The notes beneath the pieces are model-generated. The model ran no database searches. It was not told the DNA's origin and saw only the letters and a program-made list of their open reading frames with translations. A DNA stretch of 64,000 nucleotides from Burkholderia contaminans (GTDB taxonomy: Bacteria; Pseudomonadota; Gammaproteobacteria; Burkholderiales; Burkholderiaceae), in the NCBI RefSeq assembly GCF_029633825.1, contig NZ_CP090640.1:2170001-2234000 (forward strand), read 5' to 3'. The position numbers were made by a program, and so were the translations under genes. Shown here piece after piece: positions 47,319 to 55,484 of this stretch; position 1 is the stretch's first letter, and each line of letters opens with the position of its first letter.

Positions 47319-48749
47319 ATGAAACGACATGCCGCCTGGGCGGGCATGGCGTCGGGGATCGCGCTTGGCGCCGCCCCCGCGCTTGCCTCGGCCGCAACGC
47401 TCGACGGTGCCACGCTGTCCGCTCTCTGGGGCATCCCGTTTGCCGGGATCCTGCTGTCCATCGCACTGTTCCCGCTCGTCGCCCCCGTGTTCTGGCATCA
47501 CCACTTCGGCAAGATTGCGGCCGGGTGGGCGGTCGTGTTCCTGGTCCCGTTCGCGTTCGCATTCGGCGCGGGCACCGCGTTCGGCACGCTCGTGCATGCG
47601 CTGCTCGAGGAATATATCCCCTTCATCGTGCTGCTCACCGCGCTCTATACGGTCGCGGGCGGCATCTGCGTGAACGGCAACCTGCACGGCACGCCGAAGC
47701 TGAACACCGCGATCCTCGCGCTCGGCACGCTGCTCGCGAGCGTGATGGGCACGACCGGTGCCGCGATGCTGCTGATCCGGCCGCTGCTGCGCGCCAACGA
47801 CAACCGCAAGCATGTCGTGCACGTCGTGATCTTCTTCATCTTCCTCGTCGCGAACGCGGGCGGTTCGCTGTCGCCGCTCGGCGATCCGCCGCTGTTTCTC
47901 GGTTTCCTGAATGGCGTGAGCTTCTTCTGGACGACCACGCACCTCGCATTGCCGATGCTGTTCATCTGCGTGGTGCTGCTGACGCTGTTCTTCGCGCTCG
48001 ATACGTACTTCTACCGGAAGGGTGGAGAGGAGCGGCCGGCCGTGCTCGACCCGACGCCCGACAGCGACCGGCTGTCGATCGACGGCAAGATCAATTTCGT
48101 GCTGCTCGCGGCCGTGATCGGCCTGGTACTGATGAGCGGCGTGTGGAAGCCGGGCATCACGTTCGATGTGTGGGGTACGCACGTCGCATTGCAGAATCTC
48201 GTGCGCGACGTCGCGCTCGTGGGCGTGACGCTCGCGTCGCTCGCGCTGACGCCACGCTCTGCGCGCGAGGGCAACGCGTTCAACTGGGCGCCGATCGAGG
48301 AAGTCGCGAAGCTGTTCGCGGGGATCTTCGTGACGATCGCGCCGGTGATCGTGATCCTGCGCGCCGGTGCCGACGGCGCATTCGCGCAGATCGTCCATCT
48401 CGTCACGGGGCCGGACGGCAAGCCGATCGACGCGATGTACTTCTGGGCGACGGGCATCCTGTCGTCGTTCCTCGACAACGCACCGACCTATCTCGTGTTC
48501 TTCAACCTCGCGGGCGGCGATGCGCAGTCGCTGATGACGGCCGGCGCTTCGACGCTCGCCGCGATTTCCGCGGGCGCGGTGTTCATGGGCGCGAACAGCT
48601 ATATCGGCAACGCGCCGAATTTCATGGTGAAGGCGATCGCCGAATCGCGCGGCGTGAAGATGCCGAGCTTCTTCGCGTATCTCGGCTGGGCGCTGGTCGT
48701 GCTGATACCGGTATTCCTGCTCACGTCGTGGATCTTCTTCACGGCGTAA
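47319..48749 (+). CDS. Sodium:proton antiporter (NhaD/ArsB-type fold)
   Basis: A 476-residue polytopic membrane protein of the ion transporter superfamily, likely exchanging Na+ for H+. About 12-13 transmembrane segments; conserved stretches are SLSPLGDPPLFLGF, FLDNAPTYLVFFNLAG and GANSYIGNAPNFMVKAI, the last two diagnostic of NhaD-type antiporters. N-terminal signal-like segment precedes. It follows the LutC-family gene by 43 bases with AAGGAAGTTCTGC before the start. Confidence 0.87.
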   Translation: MKRHAAWAGMASGIALGAAPALASAATLDGATLSALWGIPFAGILLSIALFPLVAPVFWHHHFGKIAAGWAVVFLVPFAFAFGAGTAFGTLVHALLEEYIPFIVLLTALYTVAGGICVNGNLHGTPKLNTAILALGTLLASVMGTTGAAMLLIRPLLRANDNRKHVVHVVIFFIFLVANAGGSLSPLGDPPLFLGFLNGVSFFWTTTHLALPMLFICVVLLTLFFALDTYFYRKGGEERPAVLDPTPDSDRLSIDGKINFVLLAAVIGLVLMSGVWKPGITFDVWGTHVALQNLVRDVALVGVTLASLALTPRSAREGNAFNWAPIEEVAKLFAGIFVTIAPVIVILRAGADGAFAQIVHLVTGPDGKPIDAMYFWATGILSSFLDNAPTYLVFFNLAGGDAQSLMTAGASTLAAISAGAVFMGANSYIGNAPNFMVKAIAESRGVKMPSFFAYLGWALVVLIPVFLLTSWIFFTA

Positions 48750-48830
48750 GCTGACGATTTTCAACCCTGGAGCGGTGGTCCCTGCGGCGCACGGCGCGCA
48801 GCGATCCGCTCGCGGCATGTGGAGATGGCG

Positions 48831-49820
48831 ATGCAGAAGATCCTGGTCGCGCGTCCGATCTTTCCGGACGTGATCGAGCGGCTCAAGCAGTATTTCGACG
48901 TCGACTGGAACAACGGCGACGCACTCGCGCCCGACGCGCTCGCCGCGCGTCTGGCCGACAAGGATGGCGCGCTGACGGCCGGCGATCCGGTCGGCGCGGC
49001 CGAGCTCGCGGCGGCGCCGCGCCTGCGCGTCGTGGCGAACATGGCGGTCGGCTACAACAATTTCGACATGGCCGCGTTCAACGCGGCGAACGTGCTCGGC
49101 ACCAACACGCCCGACGTGCTGAACGAGTCGACCGCCGATTTCGGCTGGGCGCTGATGATGGCCGCGGCCCGCCGGATCGCCGAATCCGAGCACTGGCTGC
49201 GCGCCGGCCACTGGCAGAAGTGGGTGTACGACGGTTTCCTCGGCAGCGACATCTACGGCTCGACGCTCGGCGTCATCGGCATGGGGCGCATCGGCCAGGC
49301 ACTCGCGCGCCGCGCGCGCGGCTTCGGGATGCAGGTGATCTATCACAACCGGTCGCGGGTCGCGCCCGAGATCGAGGCCGAGCTGAATGCCGAATACGTG
49401 TCGAAGGACGCGCTGCTCGCCCGCGCCGATCACGTCGTGCTCGTGCTGCCGTACACGAAGGAAAACCATCACACGATCGGCGCGGCCGAGCTCGCGAAGA
49501 TGAAGCGCACCGCGACGCTGACCAATATCGCGCGCGGCGGGATCGTCGACGACGCGGCGCTGGCCGTCGCGCTGCGCGACGGGACGATCGCCGCGGCCGG
49601 CCTCGATGTGTACGAAGGCGAGCCGACGGTCCATCCGGCGCTGCTCGAGGTGCCGAACGTCGTGCTGACGCCGCATATCGCGAGCGCGACCGAAAAAACG
49701 CGCCGAGCGATGGCGAACCTTGCCGCCGACAACCTGATCGCCGCGCTGGGCGAAGGGCCGCGCGCAGGGCAGCCGCCGAATCCGATCAACCCTGACGTGA
49801 TCGGGAAGTCGCGCGCATGA
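48831..49820 (+). CDS. 2-hydroxyacid dehydrogenase (glyoxylate/hydroxypyruvate reductase type)
   Basis: A 329-residue D-isomer-specific dehydrogenase. NAD(P)-binding GVIGMGRIGQALARRARGF, catalytic Arg in NIARGGIVDD, Glu in YEGEP and His in LTPHIASAT are present. GhrB-like reductases act on glyoxylate, hydroxypyruvate or 2-ketogluconate; which one cannot be told here. ATG 48831 has GGAG with a 6-base spacer; a frame start 12 bases upstream is less likely. The end overlaps rmuC by 4 bases (ATGA). Confidence 0.9.
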   Translation: MQKILVARPIFPDVIERLKQYFDVDWNNGDALAPDALAARLADKDGALTAGDPVGAAELAAAPRLRVVANMAVGYNNFDMAAFNAANVLGTNTPDVLNESTADFGWALMMAAARRIAESEHWLRAGHWQKWVYDGFLGSDIYGSTLGVIGMGRIGQALARRARGFGMQVIYHNRSRVAPEIEAELNAEYVSKDALLARADHVVLVLPYTKENHHTIGAAELAKMKRTATLTNIARGGIVDDAALAVALRDGTIAAAGLDVYEGEPTVHPALLEVPNVVLTPHIASATEKTRRAMANLAADNLIAALGEGPRAGQPPNPINPDVIGKSRA

Positions 49821-51295
49821 CGATGACGTTGTTGCTTGGGGCGGTCGTCGTGCTGGCCGTCGCGCTTGCGGTGGCGATCGTCGCGCTCGTGCGCGGCGGT
49901 GGCCGCCACGACGATGCGACGATACTCGGCGACCAGATCGAGGACGCCGCGCATGCTCAGGCGCGCGCGGTCGAGCGGCTCGAACGAGAATTGCGCGGCG
50001 AGATCGTCGAGAACGCGCGCGGTTCGCGCACCGAGCTGGCCGGCAGCTTCGCGCAGCTTCAGCAGACGCTCGCCGCACAACTGACGAGCGTCGCGACGGT
50101 ACAGAACAACCAGATCGAGGGTTTTGCACAGCAGCTCGGCAAGCTCGTCGCCGGCAATGCGCAGCAGTTCGACGCGATGCGCGAAAGCGTGCAGCGCCAG
50201 GCGCAGCAGGCGCGCGAGGAGCAGACGGGCGCGCTCAGGCTGTTCGGCGACACGTTGAACCGGCAGCTCACGCAACTGACCGAAGCGAACGACCGCCGGA
50301 TCGGCGAGGTGCGCGCGACGCTCGAACAGCGGCTGAAGGAAATCGAGACGAACAACGCGGCGAAGCTCGAGGAGATGCGCCGCACCGTCGACGAGAAACT
50401 GCACGCAACGCTCGAGCAGCGGCTCGGCGAATCGTTCAAGCTCGTGTCGGACCGGCTCGAGCAGGTGCATCGCGGGCTCGGCGAGATGCAGACGCTCGCG
50501 GCGGGCGTTGGCGACCTGAAGAAGGTGCTGACCAACGTGAAGACGCGCGGCACCTGGGGCGAAGTGCAGCTCGAGGCGCTGCTCGAACAGATGCTGACGC
50601 CCGAGCAGTACGCGAAGAACGTCGCGACGGTGCCGAAGAGCAGCGAGCGCGTCGAGTTCGCGATCCGGCTGCCGGGGCGCGAGGCCGGCACGCGTGACGC
50701 GCCGCCCGTGTGGCTGCCGATCGACGCGAAATTCCCGCGCGAAGACTACGAGCGGCTGATCGACGCGCAGGAGCGTGCCGATGCGGTGGCGGTCGAGGAA
50801 GCGGCCCGCGCGCTCGAAGCGCGCGTGCGGCTGGAGGCGCGCACGATCGCCGAGAAGTACGTCGCCCCGCCGCACACGACCGATTTCGCGCTGCTGTTCC
50901 TGCCGACCGAAGGGCTCTATGCGGAGATCCTGCGTCGCCCGGGGCTGACCGACCTGCTGCAGCGCGACTATCGCGTGACGGTCGCCGGCCCGACGACGCT
51001 CACCGCACTGTTGAACAGCCTGCAGATGGGTTTCCGAACGCTCGCGATCGAGCAACGCTCGAGCGAGGTGTGGCAGGTGCTCGGGGCGGTGAAGACGGAG
51101 TTCGGCAAGTTCGGCGATGTGCTCGCGCGCACGAAGTCGCAGCTCGAAACGGTCACGCGCTCGATCGAGGCCGCCGAGCAGCGCACGCGCGTGATGGGCC
51201 GCAAGCTGAAGCAGGTCGAGGCGCTGCCGGGCGATACGGCGGCAGGGCTGCTTGGTGCGGAAGGGGGCGACGGTGCCGATGCGGACGACGCGTGA
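49817..51295 (+). CDS. rmuC: DNA recombination protein RmuC
   Basis: A 492-residue protein that limits recombination at inverted repeats in E. coli. An N-terminal transmembrane segment (TLLLGAVVVLAVALAVAIVALV) is followed by a long coiled coil (about 30-230) and the RmuC nuclease-like domain with RGTWGEVQLEALLEQMLTPE, LPIDAKFPREDYERLI and LLNSLQMGFRTLAIEQRS. Length standard. Coupled to the hydroxyacid dehydrogenase gene by a 4-base overlap. Confidence 0.93.
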   Translation: MTMTLLLGAVVVLAVALAVAIVALVRGGGRHDDATILGDQIEDAAHAQARAVERLERELRGEIVENARGSRTELAGSFAQLQQTLAAQLTSVATVQNNQIEGFAQQLGKLVAGNAQQFDAMRESVQRQAQQAREEQTGALRLFGDTLNRQLTQLTEANDRRIGEVRATLEQRLKEIETNNAAKLEEMRRTVDEKLHATLEQRLGESFKLVSDRLEQVHRGLGEMQTLAAGVGDLKKVLTNVKTRGTWGEVQLEALLEQMLTPEQYAKNVATVPKSSERVEFAIRLPGREAGTRDAPPVWLPIDAKFPREDYERLIDAQERADAVAVEEAARALEARVRLEARTIAEKYVAPPHTTDFALLFLPTEGLYAEILRRPGLTDLLQRDYRVTVAGPTTLTALLNSLQMGFRTLAIEQRSSEVWQVLGAVKTEFGKFGDVLARTKSQLETVTRSIEAAEQRTRVMGRKLKQVEALPGDTAAGLLGAEGGDGADADDA

Positions 51296-51331
51296 CGCAT
51301 GACGCACATGGCCGACATCGGCCGGAAAGCA

Positions 51332-51361
51332 AAAACGGGCGCCGCGGCGCCCGTTTTCCTT
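51332..51361. terminator. Bidirectional terminator between rmuC and the GNAT gene
   Basis: ACGGGCGCC pairs with GGCGCCCGT around GC, with A-tract before and four T after. Confidence 0.85.
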
Positions 51362-51392
51362 TGAAGCGATTGCCGGCGTAGCCAGCTCGTGG

Positions 51393-51878
51393 TCAATGCC
51401 CGGCGAGCGTATCCAGTGCGTCGTCCGTGACGCGAACGATGCGCCAGTCGGGCAGCACGGTTGCGCCCATCTTTTCGTAGAAATCGATCGCCGGCTGGTT
51501 CCAGTCGAGGACCGACCATTCGAAGCGTCCGCAACGGCGCTCGACGGCCAAGGCCGCGAGGTGACGCAGCATCGCGGTGCCGAGTCCCGTGCCGCGCTGC
51601 GACGGCTGCACGTACAGGTCCTCGAGATAGAGGCCGCGACGGCCGAGGAACGTCGAATAATTGTGGAAGAACAGCGCATACGCGACGATCGCGCCGTCGT
51701 GCTCGGCCACCCGTGCCTCGGCGGCAGGCTGCTCGCCGAACAGCGCGTCGGCGAGATCGGCCTCGGTCGCGACGAACAGGTGCGCAAGTTTCTCGAACTC
51801 GGCCAGCTCGCGCATCAGCGCGAGGATCGCGCCGACGTCGCGTGCCTGGGCCGCGCGGATCAGCGGCGTGCCGTTCAC
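51393..51878 (-). CDS. GNAT-family N-acetyltransferase
   Basis: A 161-residue acetyltransferase. The acetyl-CoA-binding motif is YVQPSQRGTGLGTAMLRHL, with the YLEDLYV strand just before it, and a C-terminal DWNQPAIDFYEKMGA. It resembles diamine or spermidine acetyltransferase-like GNATs, but the substrate is unknown. The start is GTG 51878, overlapping the stop of the upstream membrane protein gene (GTGA), so it is coupled to it. Convergent with rmuC. Confidence 0.82.
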   Translation of the reverse strand: MNGTPLIRAAQARDVGAILALMRELAEFEKLAHLFVATEADLADALFGEQPAAEARVAEHDGAIVAYALFFHNYSTFLGRRGLYLEDLYVQPSQRGTGLGTAMLRHLAALAVERRCGRFEWSVLDWNQPAIDFYEKMGATVLPDWRIVRVTDDALDTLAGH

Positions 51879-52150
51879 GCTTCTTCCGGCGGGTCGGACA
51901 GCACGATCTCGATGCCGCCGAAGCGCGATGCGACCCAGTTGTACGCGTGGCACGCGATCCACAGCAGCACGAAGCCGAGGATGGCGTTCAGCAGCAGCGC
52001 GCTCAGGATCGTGCTCAGTTCGACCATCCCGTAGCGGACGTACGCGACGAGAATGCCGAGCAGCACGATCGGCACGCTGAACGTCAGGTAGACGAGGATC
52101 AGCGCCTTTGCGGTCTGCCCCGCGGCGATCGACGAAATTTGTTTCTTCAT
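51875..52150 (-). CDS. Small membrane protein, unknown function
   Basis: A 91-residue protein with two or more hydrophobic segments (KALILVYLTFSVPIVLLGIL and LLLNAILGFVLLWIACHAY) and a short acidic tail. MKKQISSIAAGQTAKAL begins the protein; GGGGGCAATCCGCAC precedes the ATG. No recognisable family beyond small inner-membrane proteins. The coupled GNAT gene follows; moeA is upstream on the same strand 39 bases away. Confidence 0.68.
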   Translation of the reverse strand: MKKQISSIAAGQTAKALILVYLTFSVPIVLLGILVAYVRYGMVELSTILSALLLNAILGFVLLWIACHAYNWVASRFGGIEIVLSDPPEEA

Positions 52151-52189
52151 GTGCGGATTGCCCCCGTAGAGATATACCGATAGTGGAAT

Positions 52190-53488
52190 TCAGATCAGGC
52201 CGTCGAGCGGCAGGATGTCGACCGGGGTGCCCGCGTCGACTGCCGCGGTATCGTGGCCCAGGACGATGAAACAGTTGGCGGCCGAGAGGCCGCTCAGCGA
52301 TGCGGAACTCTGCGAGCCGGCCGGTGCGACGTGCCAGCGGCCGTCGGCGGCGCGCGTCGCGATGCCGCGCAGGTAGTCGGTACGGCCCGGGCGCGTCTTC
52401 AGCGGTTGCGTGCTGAGTGCCGTATACATCGCCGGCGGCTGGGCCTGCGCGCCGGCCAGCGTCATCAGCGCGGGGCGCACGATCGCATGGAACGTCACGG
52501 CAGATGCGACCGGGTTGCCGGGCAGCCCGAAGAACAGCGTCTGACCGGTGCCGCCGGCCGCATGCGAGAGCGTGCCGCACGCGAGCGGCCGGCCGGGGCG
52601 CAGCGCGAGGCTCGCGAACGTCACGTCGCCGAGCCGTGCCATGACGTCGCGCGTGAAGTCGGCTTCGCCGACCGATACGCCGCCCGACGTGATCACCGCG
52701 TCGGCCTGCGCGGCGACCGCGCCGCGCAACGCGGCTTCGAGGGCGGCCGGGTCGTCGCGGACGATCCCGAGATCGACCGCGTCGACATGCAGCCTTTCGA
52801 GCATCGCGATCAGCATCCCGCGATTGCTGTCGTACAGGGTGCCGGGGCCGAGCGTCTCGCCGGGCTCGCGCAGTTCGTCGCCGGTGGAGAACACAGCGAC
52901 GCGCACGCGCCGGCGCACCGAAACCTCGGTGACACCGAACGACGCCAGCAGGCCGAGATCGGACGGCCGCAGGGTGCGGCCGGCGGCAAGCGCGCAGGCG
53001 CCGCGCGCAAGATCCTCACCGGCCTTGCGGCAGTTCGCGCCGCGTGCGATGTCGTGTGCGGCGAAGTGGACCGTGTCGCCGTCGATGCGCACGCGTTCCT
53101 GCGGAATCACCGTGTCGCAGCCGGCCGGCATCGGCGCGCCCGTCATGATGCGCACGCATGATCCGGCCGCCACGGCGCCGTCGAACGGATGGCCGGCGAG
53201 CGCAGTGCCGACGACCGTCAGTGTGACGTCGGCTTGCGGCGATGCGTGCGAGCCTGTGCTGCCGTCGAACGCATAGCCATCCATCGCCGAGTTGTCGTAC
53301 GCGGGAATGTCGAACGGCGCGTTCACGTCGGCCGCGAGCACGCGGTCGAGCGCATCGCGCAGCGTCACCGTATCACACGCGTCGACCGGCACCGCGAAGC
53401 GGCACGCGAGCGCCTGCGCGTCGGCGAGCGACAGCGGGGCATCGGAATCGGGTGCGGTTCGGGGGGCGGGCGAGGATTGCGTGATCAT
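52190..53488 (-). CDS. moeA: Molybdopterin molybdenumtransferase
   Basis: Inserts molybdate into adenylated molybdopterin. The 432-residue MoeA has an N-terminal part with DIPAYDNSAMDGYAF, VRIMTGAPMPAGCDTVIPQE, a central MoCF domain with ITSGGVSVGEADFTRDVM and FFGLPGNPVASAVTF, and a C-terminal beta domain with RTDYLRGI. An Asp/Pro-rich N-terminal stretch of about 30 residues precedes. Start MITQSSPAPRTAPDSD at 53488. Third gene of the moaA-mobA-moeA run. Confidence 0.95.
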   Translation of the reverse strand: MITQSSPAPRTAPDSDAPLSLADAQALACRFAVPVDACDTVTLRDALDRVLAADVNAPFDIPAYDNSAMDGYAFDGSTGSHASPQADVTLTVVGTALAGHPFDGAVAAGSCVRIMTGAPMPAGCDTVIPQERVRIDGDTVHFAAHDIARGANCRKAGEDLARGACALAAGRTLRPSDLGLLASFGVTEVSVRRRVRVAVFSTGDELREPGETLGPGTLYDSNRGMLIAMLERLHVDAVDLGIVRDDPAALEAALRGAVAAQADAVITSGGVSVGEADFTRDVMARLGDVTFASLALRPGRPLACGTLSHAAGGTGQTLFFGLPGNPVASAVTFHAIVRPALMTLAGAQAQPPAMYTALSTQPLKTRPGRTDYLRGIATRAADGRWHVAPAGSQSSASLSGLSAANCFIVLGHDTAAVDAGTPVDILPLDGLI

Positions 53489-53594
53489 CAGTCGGACTGC
53501 GCCGCAAGGCGTATCGGGTTCGTGGCCGGTGGCGCGAGGAGGGTGCCTGGGCGCGGGTTTCGCGTGCGGCGGGCGGGGAACCGCACGGGTGCCG

Positions 53595-54212
53595 TCAGCG
53601 GCGGGCCAGCGCGGCGAGTTCCTGCCAGGAGTTGGCATTGTAAAACGCACGCTCGTCGTGAAACTCGACTTCGACCGTCTTGTGGCGTGCGTACCACGCA
53701 CGCACCTTGCGGTCGCCGGCGGCGAGCCGGGCGGCGAGATCGTCGGCCAGCGACGTGCGCAGCAGCGCGAACGTCGGCTGCGGCGAGCGCACTAGTTGTT
53801 CGTCGACGGTCACCGCCATGGCGATGTCGGCCTGCTGCGCGTCCAACGCCGCCTGCAACCGTGCGACGAGGTCGGCCGGCAGATAGGGGGTATCGCATGG
53901 CGAGCACGCTACGAGCGGCGCGCGTGCCGCCCGCATGCCGGCGAGCAGTCCCGCGAGCGGGCCGGGGAAGTCGGGTGTTTCGTCCGCGACGATGCGCGCA
54001 TCGAATGGCGCACCGAGTTCGGCATAGCGATCGGCATGGCGATTCGCACTGATCAGCGTCTCGTCGACCTGCGGCGAGAGCCGGCGCAGCGCGTGCAGCG
54101 CGAGCGGCGTGCCGTCGAGCAACTGCAGGCCCTTGTCGACGCCGTCCATGCGTGTGGCGCGCCCGCCTGCGAGCAGCAGGCCGGCGATCGAGGGATAGGC
54201 GGAAGCGGGCAT
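53595..54212 (-). CDS. mobA: Molybdenum cofactor guanylyltransferase
   Basis: Attaches GMP to molybdopterin to give the MGD form of the cofactor. The 205-residue protein has the nucleotidyltransferase signature LAGGRATRMDGVDKGLQLL and CDTPYLPADLVARL, the metal-binding CDTPYLP segment. Start MPASAYPSIAGLLLAGGRA. Lies between moaA and moeA, with 28 and 106 base gaps. Confidence 0.95.
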   Translation of the reverse strand: MPASAYPSIAGLLLAGGRATRMDGVDKGLQLLDGTPLALHALRRLSPQVDETLISANRHADRYAELGAPFDARIVADETPDFPGPLAGLLAGMRAARAPLVACSPCDTPYLPADLVARLQAALDAQQADIAMAVTVDEQLVRSPQPTFALLRTSLADDLAARLAAGDRKVRAWYARHKTVEVEFHDERAFYNANSWQELAALARR

Positions 54213-54240
54213 GGCAAGAGGGCGGGAAGGGCGGCGTGCG

Positions 54241-55353
54241 TCAGCCGCCGATATACGACATCTCGACCCGCTTGCCGGCGCCGTCGGGCACGGCGTCGGC
54301 CGACGCGCTGCCGCGCAGCTGCGAATAACGGTCGGTGCGGGCCTGCCAGATGCGGGCGATCGCGGTCGCGATCTCGGCGTCGCTCGCGCCGCCGCGCACG
54401 AGCGCGCGCAGGTCGTGGCCCGCCGACGCGAACAGGCACAGGTACAGCTTGCCTTCGGTCGACAGCCTTGCGCGCGTGCAGTCGCCGCAGAAGGCCTGTG
54501 TGACGCTCGAAATCACGCCGATCTCGCCGCCGCCGTCCGCATAGCCCCAGCGCTGCGCGGTTTCGGCCGCCGTATGCGGATCGAGCGGCACGAGCGGGAA
54601 GTGTTCGGCGATCCGTGCGATGACGTCGGCCGATGGCAGCACCTCGGTCATGTTCCAGCCGTTCGACGTGCCGACGTCCATGTATTCGATGAAACGCAGG
54701 ATCACGCCGGTACCGCGGAAACGCTCGGCCATCGGCAGGATCTCGCTGTCGTTGGTGCCGCGCTTCACGACCATGTTGACCTTGACCGGCGCGAGGCACG
54801 CGGCCTGGGCCGCGAAGATGCCGTCGAGCACGTCGGCGCTCGCGAACTCGGCATCGTTCATCCGCTTGAACAACGTATCGTCGAGCGCGTCGAGGCTGAC
54901 CGTCACGCGCGTGAGCCCGGCGTCCTTCAGCGCGCGCGCCTTGCGTGCGAGCAGCGAACCGTTGGTCGTGAGTGTCAGGTCCAGCGGGCGGCCGTCATGC
55001 GTGGTCAGGCGGGCAAGGCGCTCGATCAGGAATTCGAGATTCTTGCGCAGCAGCGGCTCGCCACCGGTGATACGGATCTTCTCGACGCCGTGTGCGACAA
55101 AGAGTCGCGCCACGCGTTCGATTTCCTCGTGCGTGAGCAGCGCGCTGTGCGGCAGGAACGGGTAGTCCTTGTCGAAGACGGCGCGCGGCATGCAGTACAC
55201 GCAGCGGAAGTTGCAGCGATCCGTCACCGAAATGCGCAGGTCGCGCAGCGGCCTGGCGAACGTGTCGGCCAGCGTGCCGTCCGGGGCGTGCGCGACGCCG
55301 GAGACGTCCGGCATCCCGCTGACGTCGGCGAGAGGAATGATGCGTCGGGACAT
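54241..55353 (-). CDS. moaA: GTP 3',8-cyclase (molybdenum cofactor synthesis)
   Basis: Radical SAM enzyme that makes 3',8-cH2GTP, the first step of molybdopterin synthesis. The 370-residue protein has CNFRCVYC (Cys 47, 51, 54) for the SAM cluster, a second [4Fe-4S] site near the C-terminus with [11 protein letters not shown], and the terminal GG needed for cleavage (ends SYIGG). Substrate-binding segment [19 protein letters not shown]. Start [13 protein letters not shown]. First gene of the moaA-mobA-moeA run; the separate moaC/moaE are not here. Confidence 0.95.
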   Translation of the reverse strand: MSRRIIPLADVSGMPDVSGVAHAPDGTLADTFARPLRDLRISVTDRCNFRCVYCMPRAVFDKDYPFLPHSALLTHEEIERVARLFVAHGVEKIRITGGEPLLRKNLEFLIERLARLTTHDGRPLDLTLTTNGSLLARKARALKDAGLTRVTVSLDALDDTLFKRMNDAEFASADVLDGIFAAQAACLAPVKVNMVVKRGTNDSEILPMAERFRGTGVILRFIEYMDVGTSNGWNMTEVLPSADVIARIAEHFPLVPLDPHTAAETAQRWGYADGGGEIGVISSVTQAFCGDCTRARLSTEGKLYLCLFASAGHDLRALVRGGASDAEIATAIARIWQARTDRYSQLRGSASADAVPDGAGKRVEMSYIGG

Positions 55354-55436
55354 GTTGAAAGAAGTGCGGACCAGACCTCTATTTTAGCCGCAAGCGGCAG
55401 GTCGGTCCGGTGGGCGGAAACCCGCAGCGCGGACAT

Positions 55437-55463
55437 GAAAAAGCCCGCCGGAGGCGGGCTTTT
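55437..55463 (-). terminator. Rho-independent terminator of rne
   Basis: GCCCGCC (55443-55449) pairs with GGCGGGC (55453-55459) around GGA; on the minus strand it ends in five T (complement of 55438-55442), 22 bases past the rne stop codon. Confidence 0.85.
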
Positions 55464-55484
55464 CCTGGTTGGACGATGCGTCGA

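Noticed and set aside
47169..50129. 986-codon minus-strand frame over the antiporter and dehydrogenase genes
   Set aside because: Arg/His-rich translation without motifs; plus-strand genes have catalytic residues and coupled starts.
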